Shown here: positions 31,447-39,857 of the stretch, one piece after another
Layout of the letters: every line of letters begins with the position of its first letter
How positions within the stretch are numbered: the stretch's first letter is position 1
Assembly (NCBI GenBank): GCA_035690905.1
Contig: DASSKA010000108.1
Location: forward strand, 1-44,865
Direction of reading: 5' to 3'
DNA from: DASSKA01 sp035690905
Lineage (GTDB): Bacteria > Actinomycetota > Actinomycetes > Propionibacteriales > Nocardioidaceae
DNA: 44,865 nt
Notes under the pieces: generated by a model
Database searches by the model: none
Seen by the model: the letters and a program-made list of their open reading frames with translations, nothing else
Told to the model about the DNA's origin: nothing
Position numbers and translations under genes: made by a program

Positions 31447-33639
31447 TCATCCGCCCGACACCTCGGTGGAGTCGGCGGCGGAAGGCGCCTCCTCGCGACG
31501 CTCGATCTGCTGCCGCACGAGACTCGCGTAGTGGCCGTCCCGCCGGACGAGCTCGCGGTGGTCCCCCCGCTCCACGATGGTCCCGTGGGAGAGAACCACG
31601 ATCATGTCCGCCTCACGAATCGTGCTCAGGCGGTGCGCGATGACGATCTGTGTGCAGGCCACGGCCCGCAGGTTCTGGGCCACCCGCTGCTCGGTCTCCA
31701 CATCCAGATGGCTCGTGGCCTCGTCGAGGAGGAGGACGGTCGGGCGATGCACGATCGCCCTCGCGATGGCCAGCCGCTGGCGCTGCCCGCCAGAAAGAGC
31801 ACTCCCGCCCTCGGCAACCAGGGTGTCGTACCCCATCGGCATGGCCACGATGTCGTCGTGGATGGCCGCGGTCCGCGCCGCTTCCACTGCACGTTCGCGC
31901 TCGATGAGGGGATTCGTGAGGGTGATGTTGGACAGGATCGAGCCGCTGAAGAGGACGCTCTCCTGGAGCACCGCGCCGAACTGCTGTCGCACTTCCTGCA
32001 GGTCCAGGCTCTGCAGTGGAAAGCCGTCGTAACAGATCTCCCCCTCGTTGGGCAGGTACAGGCCGAGGAGCAGCTTGCCGAGCGTGCTCTTGCCCGAACC
32101 CGAGACCCCCACGATCGCGATTCTCTGACCGGGCTGCACTGCCAGGTCGAGCCCGCGCAGCACCCGAGGGCCGGCGTTGCTGTACCGGAAGCCGACGCCG
32201 GCCAGCCGCATGCTCCCCGACAACCGAGGAGTCGGGTGCACGACCTCCGCCTGCTGCTCCGGCTCGGCCTGGGTCACGTCACTGATGCGGTCCAGGTTGG
32301 CGCCTGCGAGCTGGAACTGCTGGCCGCTGGCCACGAGTGAGCTCAACGGAGCGAAGAAGGCTCCGGCCAGGGCGATGAGCGCCACCATGGTGCCGAGGCT
32401 GATCGACCCGTCGAGGACCTGTGTCGCACCGACCCACAGCAGTCCCAGCTGCCCGAACATCGGCAGTGTCGTCAGGATCGCGGCGACGGTGCCGGAGGCG
32501 TAGTCGTAGCGCAGCAAGATGTTCAGATGGTCGAAGAACACGTTCGACCACCGGTCGTACGCGCGTGGCTCGGCGCCCGAGGCCTTCAGGGTCCCGATGC
32601 CCATCAGCGCCTCGGCCAGATAACCCTGGGCCTTCCCGAACGCGGCCAGCTCTTGGTGCGCCAGGCGGCTGATGAAGCGGGTGCTGAACGCGAGGATCAG
32701 CACCTCCAGAAGACCGACGACGAACGTGAGCAAGCCGAACGGTGGTGACTGCCAGAACAGGATCCCGAGGTACACCGTGACCAGTCCGCTGTCCATCACG
32801 GTGGCCAGCAGCTGGTTGCTCAGCAGCTCGCGCAGGGTCGCGTTGCTGGACAACCGGGCAAGCAGGTCGCCGCTGGATCGCTGCTCGAAGAAGCTGAAGG
32901 GCAGCGCGAGCAGACGATCGACGAAGCCGAGCATCATCCGGATGTCGATGCGGGCGCGCAGGTAGACGAGCAGCCATTCCCGGATCAGGGTCGCGACGGT
33001 CTGGGACAGGAACAGCGCGAGGATGCCGATTGCCAGGACCGGCATGACGTCCCGCATCCGGAACGGCAGCACCTGGTCAACCACCAGCTTGGTCACGAGC
33101 GGGACGGTCAGACCGAGGGCGAGGATCAGCAAGGATACGAGGAGCACCTGCAGGAAGGCCCCGGGAGCCTGGCGGAGGTACTCGCGGACGTAGGTCCGGA
33201 ACACCACGCGGGAGGTAGGTGCTCGACGATCGAACGTCGCACCGGCCTCGAAGAGGATGACCACTCCGGTGAAGCCCTCGTCGAACTCCTGCCTGGTCAA
33301 GCGGCTGCGTCCCGTGGCCGGATCCACCACATCGACGTGGTGGTCCGACCATCGCTCGACGACCAGGAAGTGATCGAACTGCCAGTGCACGATCGCCGGC
33401 AGCCCGACAAGGCGCAGATCACCGTGCTGCAGTGACACGGCTCGCACCTGCAGCCCGAAGTGGCGGGCCGTCCGGACGAGGTCCAGCGCCGAGAGGCCGT
33501 CACGGCCGACCCCTGAGTGCGTCCTCAGCTCCGACAAGGAGATCCCGCAACCGTAGTAGTTGAGGATCATCGTCAGACAAGCGAGGCCGCACTCCACCTC
33601 GCTCATCTGCCTGACTTCCGGAACCCGCCTCTTCCGCAT
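31447..33639 (-). CDS. lanT: Peptidase-containing ABC exporter of the lanthipeptide (LanT)
   Basis: This 730-aa bifunctional transporter has an N-terminal C39 peptidase (1-130) with Cys17 (SEVECGLACL), His90 (HFLVVERW) and Asp106 (DPATG). It removes the leader of the precursor after a double-Gly-type site during export. Membrane helices span ~150-420. The ATPase carries Walker A GVSGSGKST, signature LSGGQ, Walker B VLLLDEATS and the switch His in IAHRLS. Length and domain order are standard. The ATG at 33639 is 2 bp after the stop of the HlyD-like gene, so it is the last gene of the lan operon. The symbol reflects function and position, not a specific named system. Confidence 0.93.
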   Translation of the reverse strand: MRKRRVPEVRQMSEVECGLACLTMILNYYGCGISLSELRTHSGVGRDGLSALDLVRTARHFGLQVRAVSLQHGDLRLVGLPAIVHWQFDHFLVVERWSDHHVDVVDPATGRSRLTRQEFDEGFTGVVILFEAGATFDRRAPTSRVVFRTYVREYLRQAPGAFLQVLLVSLLILALGLTVPLVTKLVVDQVLPFRMRDVMPVLAIGILALFLSQTVATLIREWLLVYLRARIDIRMMLGFVDRLLALPFSFFEQRSSGDLLARLSSNATLRELLSNQLLATVMDSGLVTVYLGILFWQSPPFGLLTFVVGLLEVLILAFSTRFISRLAHQELAAFGKAQGYLAEALMGIGTLKASGAEPRAYDRWSNVFFDHLNILLRYDYASGTVAAILTTLPMFGQLGLLWVGATQVLDGSISLGTMVALIALAGAFFAPLSSLVASGQQFQLAGANLDRISDVTQAEPEQQAEVVHPTPRLSGSMRLAGVGFRYSNAGPRVLRGLDLAVQPGQRIAIVGVSGSGKSTLGKLLLGLYLPNEGEICYDGFPLQSLDLQEVRQQFGAVLQESVLFSGSILSNITLTNPLIERERAVEAARTAAIHDDIVAMPMGYDTLVAEGGSALSGGQRQRLAIARAIVHRPTVLLLDEATSHLDVETEQRVAQNLRAVACTQIVIAHRLSTIREADMIVVLSHGTIVERGDHRELVRRDGHYASLVRQQIERREEAPSAADSTEVSGG

Positions 33640-33641
33640 CG

Positions 33642-34229
33642 TCAGCCCAGCCCAGTCAGGAACGAGAGGAGCCGCTGCGCGCCGACCTCGACCTGGGCGG
33701 TCCACCGACTCCCTGCGTACGCCGCCGGTGGCAGCGTTCGTCCGAGTCCCACGATCACCACTCGCGCGGGTTGGGCCACGTCCGAGCTGCCAATCCGATA
33801 GCGGCGGTGGACCGCGTCCGGGCCGAGGACACCCGGTCGGATGCTCCGGACAGTGCCCGCCACGTGCAGACCGGATGAGCCCACTTGTCCGTGGACGGAC
33901 TGGCCGATGCGGACCCGAGTCGACTGGTCCGGCGTCAGGAACAGCACCGCCGTCGCGCCGTTGTGCGCCGTCCCTCTCTCCGCGGCTCCGAGCCGGGCGC
34001 CACCGGTCAGGATCACCCCGGAGCCGGCCACGTAGGTCGGAACTCGCACGGACCAGGCCAGCACCAGGCCAGCGAGAAGTCCGCCCAGCAGCGCCCAGAA
34101 GAAGGCGATGGTCGGCCACGAGGTAAGACGCGGCAGCGTGTCGCGGTTCCTGCTCCGCTGGTACGCCGCCAGGGCAGAGTCGCGGAAGATCCCACGGTCC
34201 GCCCTGACCGGCCCTTCCTGCCCACTCAC
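33642..34229 (-). CDS. Short HlyD-like secretion accessory protein
   Basis: The 195-aa protein has a cytoplasmic N-terminus, one transmembrane helix (about residues 33-55, FFWALLGGLLAGLVLAWSV) and an outer beta-rich part (VAGSGVILTGGARL, RVRIGQSVHGQVGSSGLHVAGTV). The latter resembles the lipoyl/barrel portions of membrane-fusion proteins. The long coiled-coil hairpin of true HlyD proteins is missing, consistent with the absence of an outer-membrane partner. It probably assists the adjacent peptidase-ABC exporter. The start is GTG 34229 in a GTGA overlap with the lanM stop; an upstream frame is rejected for that reason. Confidence 0.72.
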   Translation of the reverse strand: MSGQEGPVRADRGIFRDSALAAYQRSRNRDTLPRLTSWPTIAFFWALLGGLLAGLVLAWSVRVPTYVAGSGVILTGGARLGAAERGTAHNGATAVLFLTPDQSTRVRIGQSVHGQVGSSGLHVAGTVRSIRPGVLGPDAVHRRYRIGSSDVAQPARVVIVGLGRTLPPAAYAGSRWTAQVEVGAQRLLSFLTGLG

Positions 34230-37200
34230 GCCTTCCACCTCGGGGGAGCCAGCACGAGAACGGCCGGGACCCTGTCGGGCTCGGCCAACCGGAGCAACCC
34301 ATAGCCGATCCCGGCCAGTCCGGTCATGAACCCAGGTGTCTCCACGCTGCGGGGCACCCCCGACACCGGGCCATTGGCCTCGATGCTCGCGGCCAGCTGC
34401 GCCGTGGCCCTGTCCACGGCCTGGTGGTGCTCGGGTCTTCCGAGCAGACGTGCCGCGGTCAGGAGCAGCTCGATGTTTCCCAGGGCACCATGACACAGCG
34501 AGTGGTTCATCTCGAAGCCGTACTCGGTCGTCGCCCGCAGGGCACTTCCTATGTCCTGGCGAGCTCGTTCGTCATCGAGCTGGTCCAGCGCCGCCAGACG
34601 CGCCAGCCCGATTCCCGCAGCGCCGTGGCACCAGGCCACCATGCTCCCCGGCGCCGACTTGCCGTCCTGGTCGGTCTCGGACCGTTGAGAGGGAAACACC
34701 CGCAGATCGGCCCAGTTGCTCAGCGAGGGGACGAACAGGCTCCGGTCGTACTCCAATGCGCTCAGCGCAGCGCTGCGGAACCGGACCTCGCCGCTGCACG
34801 CGGCAAGCTTCAGCAGGCTCAAGGCTATGCCGGCGGTGCCGTGCGAGAAGCCGCCCAGCGGCGGCTGGTCCTCGATCGTCGTCCAGGCGGTTCCATGCGG
34901 CATGCGCTGGGCGGTGGCGAGGAGGCGGTCACCGCACCGAATGGCCACCTTCAAGGTTCGAGACGAGGGATGGACCGCGTGCAGGGCGAGCACTGACAGG
35001 ACGCAGCCGGCGGAGCCGTAGACCACGTCGAGCCGCTCGTCCTGGTCGATGTAGGGGGCGAGCCGCTCGACCAGGTCCTCGGCTTCCCCTACCAGGTCCG
35101 GCTTTTGCCAGAGCGCGCCCAGGCTCGTGAGGACGTAGACGAACGACGCCAAGCCTTCGAAGGCTCCGATGGCAGGTGGGGGCGCCCCAGACGGTTCTTC
35201 TGAAGCCTCCAGCCAGGCCTGCACCTGGCGCCGGACAGAGACCAGAGCACGGTTCGCCAGGAGGGTGTGGGACGGCTCCCCGGTGAGTGCACCCAGGTAG
35301 CCGAGGAAGAGCGCCATGCCGCCGTTGCCGGCGTAGAGGTCCGGACCAGCGGGAAACAGCCCCCACGTCGACTCGTCGAGCGGTCCCACACCAAGCCACG
35401 ACGCGCCGTCAGCGCCCTGGTACGCGAGCTCGTCAAGGCGCGTGCCCATGGACGCCGCCAGCGTCATCAGCCGGTCCCGCTCGACCGGTCGCTGGTCAGC
35501 GGTCGGCGCCGGCCTCGGGATCCGATCCTCGCTGGTCATGTGCAGCGTGGCGAGCGAGGCCTCGATGACCCAGCACTGCCGGCTCAGGTCGTCCTCGCCC
35601 AGCTGACGTACGCGCCGCCGTACGCCCTCCATGCTCGAGGCAGCGAGGAAGTCCGGGACAGGCTCCTTCTCGGAGGTGAAGATCGCACGACTGTCGGGGG
35701 TCGTGGTGAACATGGGTACGTCGCCGCGCAGCAGGTCTCGCCGTTCCGCAGGAATGACGCGAGCGAGGTAGGGGTACTGCGCAGCCTCCATCCAGAGCCG
35801 ATCGAAGAAACGGTCACGGTCGAGCGCGTCGCGCAAGAGGTCCGGGTGGAAGCTCTCGTACAGGAGCAGGCCGTAGACGTTCGTCGACCGGACGACGACG
35901 CGGATCTCGTCGTCGGCGAAACGCGGCAGCTGCTCTTCCAGCAGGGCGTCCTTGTGTCGGCAGAGCAGCCGATACATCCCGGTGAAGCCGGTGATGAGGT
36001 CGTCGGTGTAGTCCAGGATCTCGACGTCCTCGTCGCCGAGATGCGGGCGGTTCTCGCTGACCGGCAGCTCGGCGCTTCGGCGAACCAGCCGCATCTCATC
36101 CGTTCCCGGCTTGTCCCAGCTCACGAGCCGATGCGGGTTCCTCTGTCCCGCGTGGCCCCCCAGTCCACTCATGTCGACGCCCACAGAGTGCTCGTCCGAC
36201 CACACCCGCCGCGGCAGGAGCCCGACCTGCCACACCGAGTCGTCCAGCGCTCCCGTGGCTGCCAGCTCGCTCAGGACGGGATCCTGGCCGTGGACATGGG
36301 GATGGAAGAGCGCCTCCAGGTCGACGAGAACCGGGTGCTCCCCGGCGGCGATGAGGTTCTCGTTGTGGAGGTCGGTGGCGTCCAGCGCGTAGAGGACGGC
36401 CAGGTAGCCGCCCTGCCGTTGGTAGAACCGCCTGACTTCCTCCTGGGACTCGCATGGCGACGCGGCGACGAACTCGGACCAGCCGTAGGGACCACGGTCG
36501 AGAAGCTTCATCGGCCTCAGCGGAGGCACGGCCCCTCGGCCGTTCAGCCAGCCCAACAGCTCCTGGAAGTGCACGTCGGCCGCGAGCGGTTTCGGCTTGT
36601 AGAGCAGCTTCGTGCCGCAGCCGAAGCACAGGAGGAGCACGCTGCGCCCCCTCCGGTGCGTGTCACCCTTGCCCGACTCCACGTCGACCAGCGGCCCAAG
36701 GTCGGCGGCGAAGCTCTGACGGAGAGCCCCCCAATCGGCACAGAGATGGGTCAGGAACTCGCAGAGATAGTCGGCCCAGCGGTCGATCGTCCCCACGAGC
36801 TGACGGCCCAGAACGGGATACCTCGCTAGGAGGGGCCAGATTGCGTGATCGTCGTTCAGCTGTCGGACGAAGTTGGCGAACCGTGCCTCGCTCGTCTCGC
36901 CCTCCAGCAGCCCGCGCAGCCGCATGATGTGCAGCTCCAGGACGAGCGGCTTGCTGATCTGGAAGAGGACGGCCGGCGCGACATTGGTCACGAACACGTC
37001 CGGGAGCATCCCGGCGTCGAAGGGAAGGAAGGTGCCCTGCCGCTCCAGCGCTTGTACTCCTCGTTGCACGCAGCTGAGACCGCGCTGGAAGATCGGACCG
37101 AGTGCGGGTAGGCATCCGGCCAGCGGGTGGTCGGCCGCGACCCGCTCGAGCAGAGGCGCCAGCTCCGCCGCGGCATCCCCCTGTGCGAATGCGTCCTGCA

Positions 37201-37513
37201 ACGCAGCCAGCCATTGCGGAACGCCAGGGCTGCGCGCCTTCAGGCTCGCCGCGGGCTCCGCGAGGAGCTCGAGGAGAGCTCCTTCTTGCAGTGAGCCCAT
37301 GGCCAGCCGTTGTGCGAACATCGGTCCATCAGCGAAGCCCTTCTCGGCCTTCCAGGCCCGGAGACGGGAGCGCGCTCGCGCCACGTGTGCGTCCGCGGCG
37401 GCGGAGAGACCGGGACCGACAGGTTCGAGCTCAGCGCGCTCGCTGAGCGTGAGTGCTTGGTACCACTCCGGTTGCTGCCACAGCTGCTCAGCTCTCACAA
37501 CCCAGGCTTCCAT
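34226..37513 (-). CDS. lanM: Class II lanthipeptide synthetase
   Basis: This 1095-aa bifunctional LanM dehydrates Ser/Thr in the precursor core and forms the thioether rings. The N-terminal dehydratase domain (~130-600, kinase-like) has KLLYKPKPL, the HNEN motif at 383-386 (DLHNENLIAAGEH) and VLVDLEALFHP. The C-terminal LanC-type cyclase (~700-1080) has the zinc ligands C962 (AWCHGAAG), C1007 and H1008 (LCHGALGN), plus GFSHGTAGIA repeats of the alpha/alpha toroid. Length is normal for LanM and nothing appears broken. AGGAG lies 9 nt before the ATG. The precursor gene is 110 bp upstream and the stop overlaps the HlyD-like start (GTGA). Confidence 0.96.
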   Translation of the reverse strand: MEAWVVRAEQLWQQPEWYQALTLSERAELEPVGPGLSAAADAHVARARSRLRAWKAEKGFADGPMFAQRLAMGSLQEGALLELLAEPAASLKARSPGVPQWLAALQDAFAQGDAAAELAPLLERVAADHPLAGCLPALGPIFQRGLSCVQRGVQALERQGTFLPFDAGMLPDVFVTNVAPAVLFQISKPLVLELHIMRLRGLLEGETSEARFANFVRQLNDDHAIWPLLARYPVLGRQLVGTIDRWADYLCEFLTHLCADWGALRQSFAADLGPLVDVESGKGDTHRRGRSVLLLCFGCGTKLLYKPKPLAADVHFQELLGWLNGRGAVPPLRPMKLLDRGPYGWSEFVAASPCESQEEVRRFYQRQGGYLAVLYALDATDLHNENLIAAGEHPVLVDLEALFHPHVHGQDPVLSELAATGALDDSVWQVGLLPRRVWSDEHSVGVDMSGLGGHAGQRNPHRLVSWDKPGTDEMRLVRRSAELPVSENRPHLGDEDVEILDYTDDLITGFTGMYRLLCRHKDALLEEQLPRFADDEIRVVVRSTNVYGLLLYESFHPDLLRDALDRDRFFDRLWMEAAQYPYLARVIPAERRDLLRGDVPMFTTTPDSRAIFTSEKEPVPDFLAASSMEGVRRRVRQLGEDDLSRQCWVIEASLATLHMTSEDRIPRPAPTADQRPVERDRLMTLAASMGTRLDELAYQGADGASWLGVGPLDESTWGLFPAGPDLYAGNGGMALFLGYLGALTGEPSHTLLANRALVSVRRQVQAWLEASEEPSGAPPPAIGAFEGLASFVYVLTSLGALWQKPDLVGEAEDLVERLAPYIDQDERLDVVYGSAGCVLSVLALHAVHPSSRTLKVAIRCGDRLLATAQRMPHGTAWTTIEDQPPLGGFSHGTAGIALSLLKLAACSGEVRFRSAALSALEYDRSLFVPSLSNWADLRVFPSQRSETDQDGKSAPGSMVAWCHGAAGIGLARLAALDQLDDERARQDIGSALRATTEYGFEMNHSLCHGALGNIELLLTAARLLGRPEHHQAVDRATAQLAASIEANGPVSGVPRSVETPGFMTGLAGIGYGLLRLAEPDRVPAVLVLAPPRWKA

Positions 37514-37563
37514 CGGCGCTGCTCCTGCAGAGGTGGCGGTAGGACTCCCGACCGCAGTCGATG

Positions 37564-37595
37564 GAGGGCTGCTGGACGACAGTCCAGCAGCCCTC
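37564..37595 (-). terminator. Strong hairpin between the lanthipeptide precursor gene and lanM
   Basis: GAGGGCTGCTGGAC (37564-37577) pairs perfectly with GTCCAGCAGCCCTC (37582-37595) around a 4-nt loop. It sits between the precursor stop and lanM and lacks a U-run. Such hairpins usually act as partial terminators or mRNA-stabilising ends that keep precursor mRNA in excess over synthetase mRNA. Confidence 0.75.
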
Positions 37596-37623
37596 GTTCA
37601 TCGGGCGAACCCGCTCGGCTCCG

Positions 37624-37833
37624 TCAGCAGGAGCTGCACGGGTTGTTCGAGTTGCCGCGGGTGTGGACACAGGTCTTCGTGTTGCAGCCGACGCTGCTCC
37701 CGCTCTGTGCGGCTCCCCGGACCTGGCCAAGCTCGTTGTCGCTCAGCTCGATGGCACCCGCCGGGTTCCCCTGCAGGCCTGCGCCCATGCTGTCGGGGTC
37801 TTCCCAGGCGCGGATAACTTCGTGCTTGCTCAT
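37624..37833 (-). CDS. lanA: Class II lanthipeptide precursor peptide
   Basis: The 69-aa peptide has a leader of the mersacidin/lichenicidin type (HEVIRAWEDP, NPAGAIELSDNELGQVRGA) ending in a double-Gly-like G40-A41 site suited to the C39 peptidase. The predicted core is residues 42-69 (28 residues). It has four Cys (core positions 9, 14, 25, 28), six Ser and three Thr, including SSVGC, NTKTC and NPCSSC, so up to four thioether rings are possible. The core does not resemble nisin, mersacidin, lacticin 481 or cinnamycin as I recall them. AAGGGG precedes the ATG by about 10 nt, and a small hairpin lies in the leader RNA (37864-37877). It is the first gene of the operon. Confidence 0.93.
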   Translation of the reverse strand: MSKHEVIRAWEDPDSMGAGLQGNPAGAIELSDNELGQVRGAAQSGSSVGCNTKTCVHTRGNSNNPCSSC

Positions 37834-38442
37834 TTGTCTTTCCCCTTGCCTTCATCGGTGGCAGTCCCGTGCGGGACGCCCATCCGAGTTGCCCCGGAGC
37901 GTCAGGGCCATTCAAAGCGTGTCGTCCCCTCCCTTCTGGCGCGGACAGTTCTGCTGCGCTGGAATCGGTGAAGCGACTGAGAAACGCGAATTGTGTTCGA
38001 TGGCACGGGCTAACACGCGAGAAATACTTCCACTTTCGCCGTCATCGACGGTGCCTCCGGCGTCCTCCCGTTGTCAAGACCCATTCTGCGCTGGAGGAGG
38101 GGCAGTTAATGGATATAGAAACGTCGAGACGGGAATGCGCGACGCGATGGATTTTCCTTACGAGGAAGACATTCATGCAATTGGGAGGCCATGTGCGGCG
38201 CATCCGACAATGCTCGGCCTGCCCCGAAGAGCCCGGCTCCGGCGCCGGTCCAAGACGCCGAGAGCCCGGTCGGGCGCGACCATCCGGACATTCGCTGCGG
38301 CGTCGGGCGGTGACCGCCGGGATGAGCAGCGCGGACCATGGTTGCCGGAAAATCGGTGAGCGCACCCGGTTGACTAGTCCGCAAGACGGGAAATCGGCAG
38401 CGGTGAGGCGTGAGCGACGGACCATTACCAGGGTACCCAGGT
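37834..38442. other. Gene-poor, lower-GC region upstream of the lanthipeptide operon
   Basis: About 600 bp without a convincing gene should contain the lan promoter, but I cannot assign -35/-10 elements with confidence. The stretch is visibly less GC-rich than its surroundings (for example around 38100-38190). A frame at 38109-38444 (111 codons, plus strand) has a fine GGAGGAGG ribosome binding site. Its codon use is unlike the neighbours, with many A/T third positions and a low-complexity Arg-rich second half, so I do not call it a gene. An 18-bp near-palindrome, TACCAGGGTACCCAGGTA, lies at 38426-38443, next to the terminator. Confidence 0.5.
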
Positions 38443-38488
38443 AAAGGCCCGCTTCCCATGGTGAATTCGCCATGGGAAGCGGGCCTTT
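38443..38488 (-). terminator. Strong intrinsic terminator (probably bidirectional)
   Basis: A perfect 19-bp stem, AAAGGCCCGCTTCCCATGG (38443-38461) against 38470-38488, has an 8-nt loop and A/T runs at its base on both sides. It lies ~40 bp after the stop of the sugar transferase gene (minus strand), which it would terminate. It thus separates the right glycan operon from the lanthipeptide operon. Confidence 0.85.
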
Positions 38489-38529
38489 TCCATGGGGAGT
38501 TTCGGTGCGGTACGGCGCGGGACCACGGC

Positions 38530-39198
38530 TCAGCGGCGGAAGGCGACGCCGACCGTCTGGGCCAGGATCCGGAGGTCACGCGGGAGGGTCCGGCTGCGGA
38601 GGTAGTCCAGGTCCAGGGCCAGCTTCTCGTGCAGCTGCCGGTCGACGTACATCTGCTCCGGATCGGCCTCACCGTCGAGCTCGGCCGCCTGGGACACGGT
38701 GAACCAGATCCCGCCCGGACCGGTCAGGCCGGGCCGGACGCTGAGCGTCTCGCGTTCCTCGGCGGTGTAGTGCTCGACATACCTCGGCACCTCCGCCCGG
38801 GGGCCGATCAGCGTCATGTCGCCGCGGAGCACGTTCACCAGCTGCGGCAGCTCGTCCAGCTTGGTACGGCGCAGCAGCGCGCCGACCCGGGTCACGCGCG
38901 GGTCGTCGTTCCCGCTCACCGACGGGCCGGCCGCCTCCGCGTCGGTCTTCATGGTGCGGAACTTGAGCATCGTGAACGGCGAGCCGTCGGCGCCCACGCG
39001 CTCCTGCCGGAACAGGGCCGGCCCGGGCGAGCCCAGCCGGACCGCCAGACCGACAGCGAGCAACAGCGGAGACGCCGCCACCAGGCCCACCGAGGCGGCC
39101 AGGACGTCGACCGTGCGCCGGCCCACCGTGTCCGACGCCACGGAAGCGGGACGGATCGCGGCCAGTGGAGCCGGTTCCGGCCTCTCGAGGGTGCTCAC
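38530..39198 (-). CDS. Initiating sugar-phosphate transferase (PglC/WcaJ C-terminal type)
   Basis: This 222-aa monotopic phosphoglycosyl transferase moves a sugar phosphate from a UDP-sugar to undecaprenyl phosphate, starting glycan assembly. It has one membrane segment (~33-53, VLAASVGLVAASPLLLAVGL), then GPALFRQERVG, MLKFRTMK, LRRTKLDELPQLVNVLRGDM (with the catalytic Asp-Glu pair) and PRAEVPRYVE. The length is that of the short PglC-like form without the N-terminal domain of WcaJ. The start is GTG 39198 with GGGAG 7 nt upstream, in a GTGA overlap with the PIG-L stop. It is the last gene of its operon and is followed by a strong terminator. Confidence 0.92.
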   Translation of the reverse strand: MSTLERPEPAPLAAIRPASVASDTVGRRTVDVLAASVGLVAASPLLLAVGLAVRLGSPGPALFRQERVGADGSPFTMLKFRTMKTDAEAAGPSVSGNDDPRVTRVGALLRRTKLDELPQLVNVLRGDMTLIGPRAEVPRYVEHYTAEERETLSVRPGLTGPGGIWFTVSQAAELDGEADPEQMYVDRQLHEKLALDLDYLRSRTLPRDLRILAQTVGVAFRR

Positions 39199-39857
39199 CA
39201 GGTCTCCCGGAGGACCAGGAACGGTTCGGCGGCGGCCATCCCCATGGTGCTGCCCCAATAGGAGGCGCGTTCCTGGAGCGCGCGCACCGACCTCGGGTGC
39301 GGGTAGTCGCGCAGCTCGCTGTGGTAGCAGCGCATCGCCTCGAGCTTGCGGGCCAGGGTGGCCGCGACGTCGACGAACCGCTGCGGCGCGAAACGGTGCT
39401 GCTCACCGGGCAGCGCCCACTCGGTCGAGGACGGGGTCTCGAACGCGGCGATCAGCTTGACGAACGGAAAGCGGTACGGCCGGCAGGCGGTCCACACGCA
39501 CCGGGCCACGACCGCGTGGTCGGAGTTCACGTCCCACGGGAAGTGCGTGTAGACCACGTCGGGGCGGATGGCGTCCACCAGCTCCTCGATGGCCTGGGTG
39601 ACCTGGATCAGGGGCAGGGCGTCGAGACGCTGATCGGGCAGCCGCTCGAACCGCAGCGACGTGAACCCGATGACCTCCGCGGCCTTCTTGCCGCAGTCCA
39701 CCAGCTCGCTGACCATGGCATCGGCGTAGCGGCTGGTCGCGCCCTCCGACAGCACGCAGGCGTGCACGTCGTCGCCCTGGTCGACGTGCCGGGCCAACGT
39801 CGCCCCCGCCCCCAGGATCTCGTCGTCGGGATGCGCGGCGACCACTAGAACCTTCAC
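39195..39857 (-). CDS. PIG-L-family N-acetyl-sugar deacetylase
   Basis: This 220-aa zinc-dependent deacetylase has the metal-binding motif AHPDDE (residues 8-13) and the downstream HFPWDVNSDH with further His/Asp ligands. Relatives include MshB, LmbE and PIG-L, which remove acetyl from N-acetylglucosamine-containing substrates. Between a formyltransferase and an initiating sugar transferase, the likely target is an amino-sugar nucleotide or lipid-linked sugar (inference). Both ends use GTGA overlaps: GTG 39857 inside the formyltransferase stop, and the TGA inside the sugar transferase start. Confidence 0.9.
   Translation of the reverse strand: MKVLVVAAHPDDEILGAGATLARHVDQGDDVHACVLSEGATSRYADAMVSELVDCGKKAAEVIGFTSLRFERLPDQRLDALPLIQVTQAIEELVDAIRPDVVYTHFPWDVNSDHAVVARCVWTACRPYRFPFVKLIAAFETPSSTEWALPGEQHRFAPQRFVDVAATLARKLEAMRCYHSELRDYPHPRSVRALQERASYWGSTMGMAAAEPFLVLRETW

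Noticed and set aside
37598..37915. Alternative 105-codon frame over the precursor gene
   Set aside because: It overlaps the precursor in another frame and lacks a ribosome binding site or motifs; the 69-aa frame has a classical lanthipeptide leader and Cys-rich core.
38109..38444. Possible 111-aa gene with a GGAGGAGG ribosome binding site
   Set aside because: Codon third positions are unlike neighbouring genes, the second half is Arg-rich low complexity, and it ends inside the near-palindrome next to the terminator.
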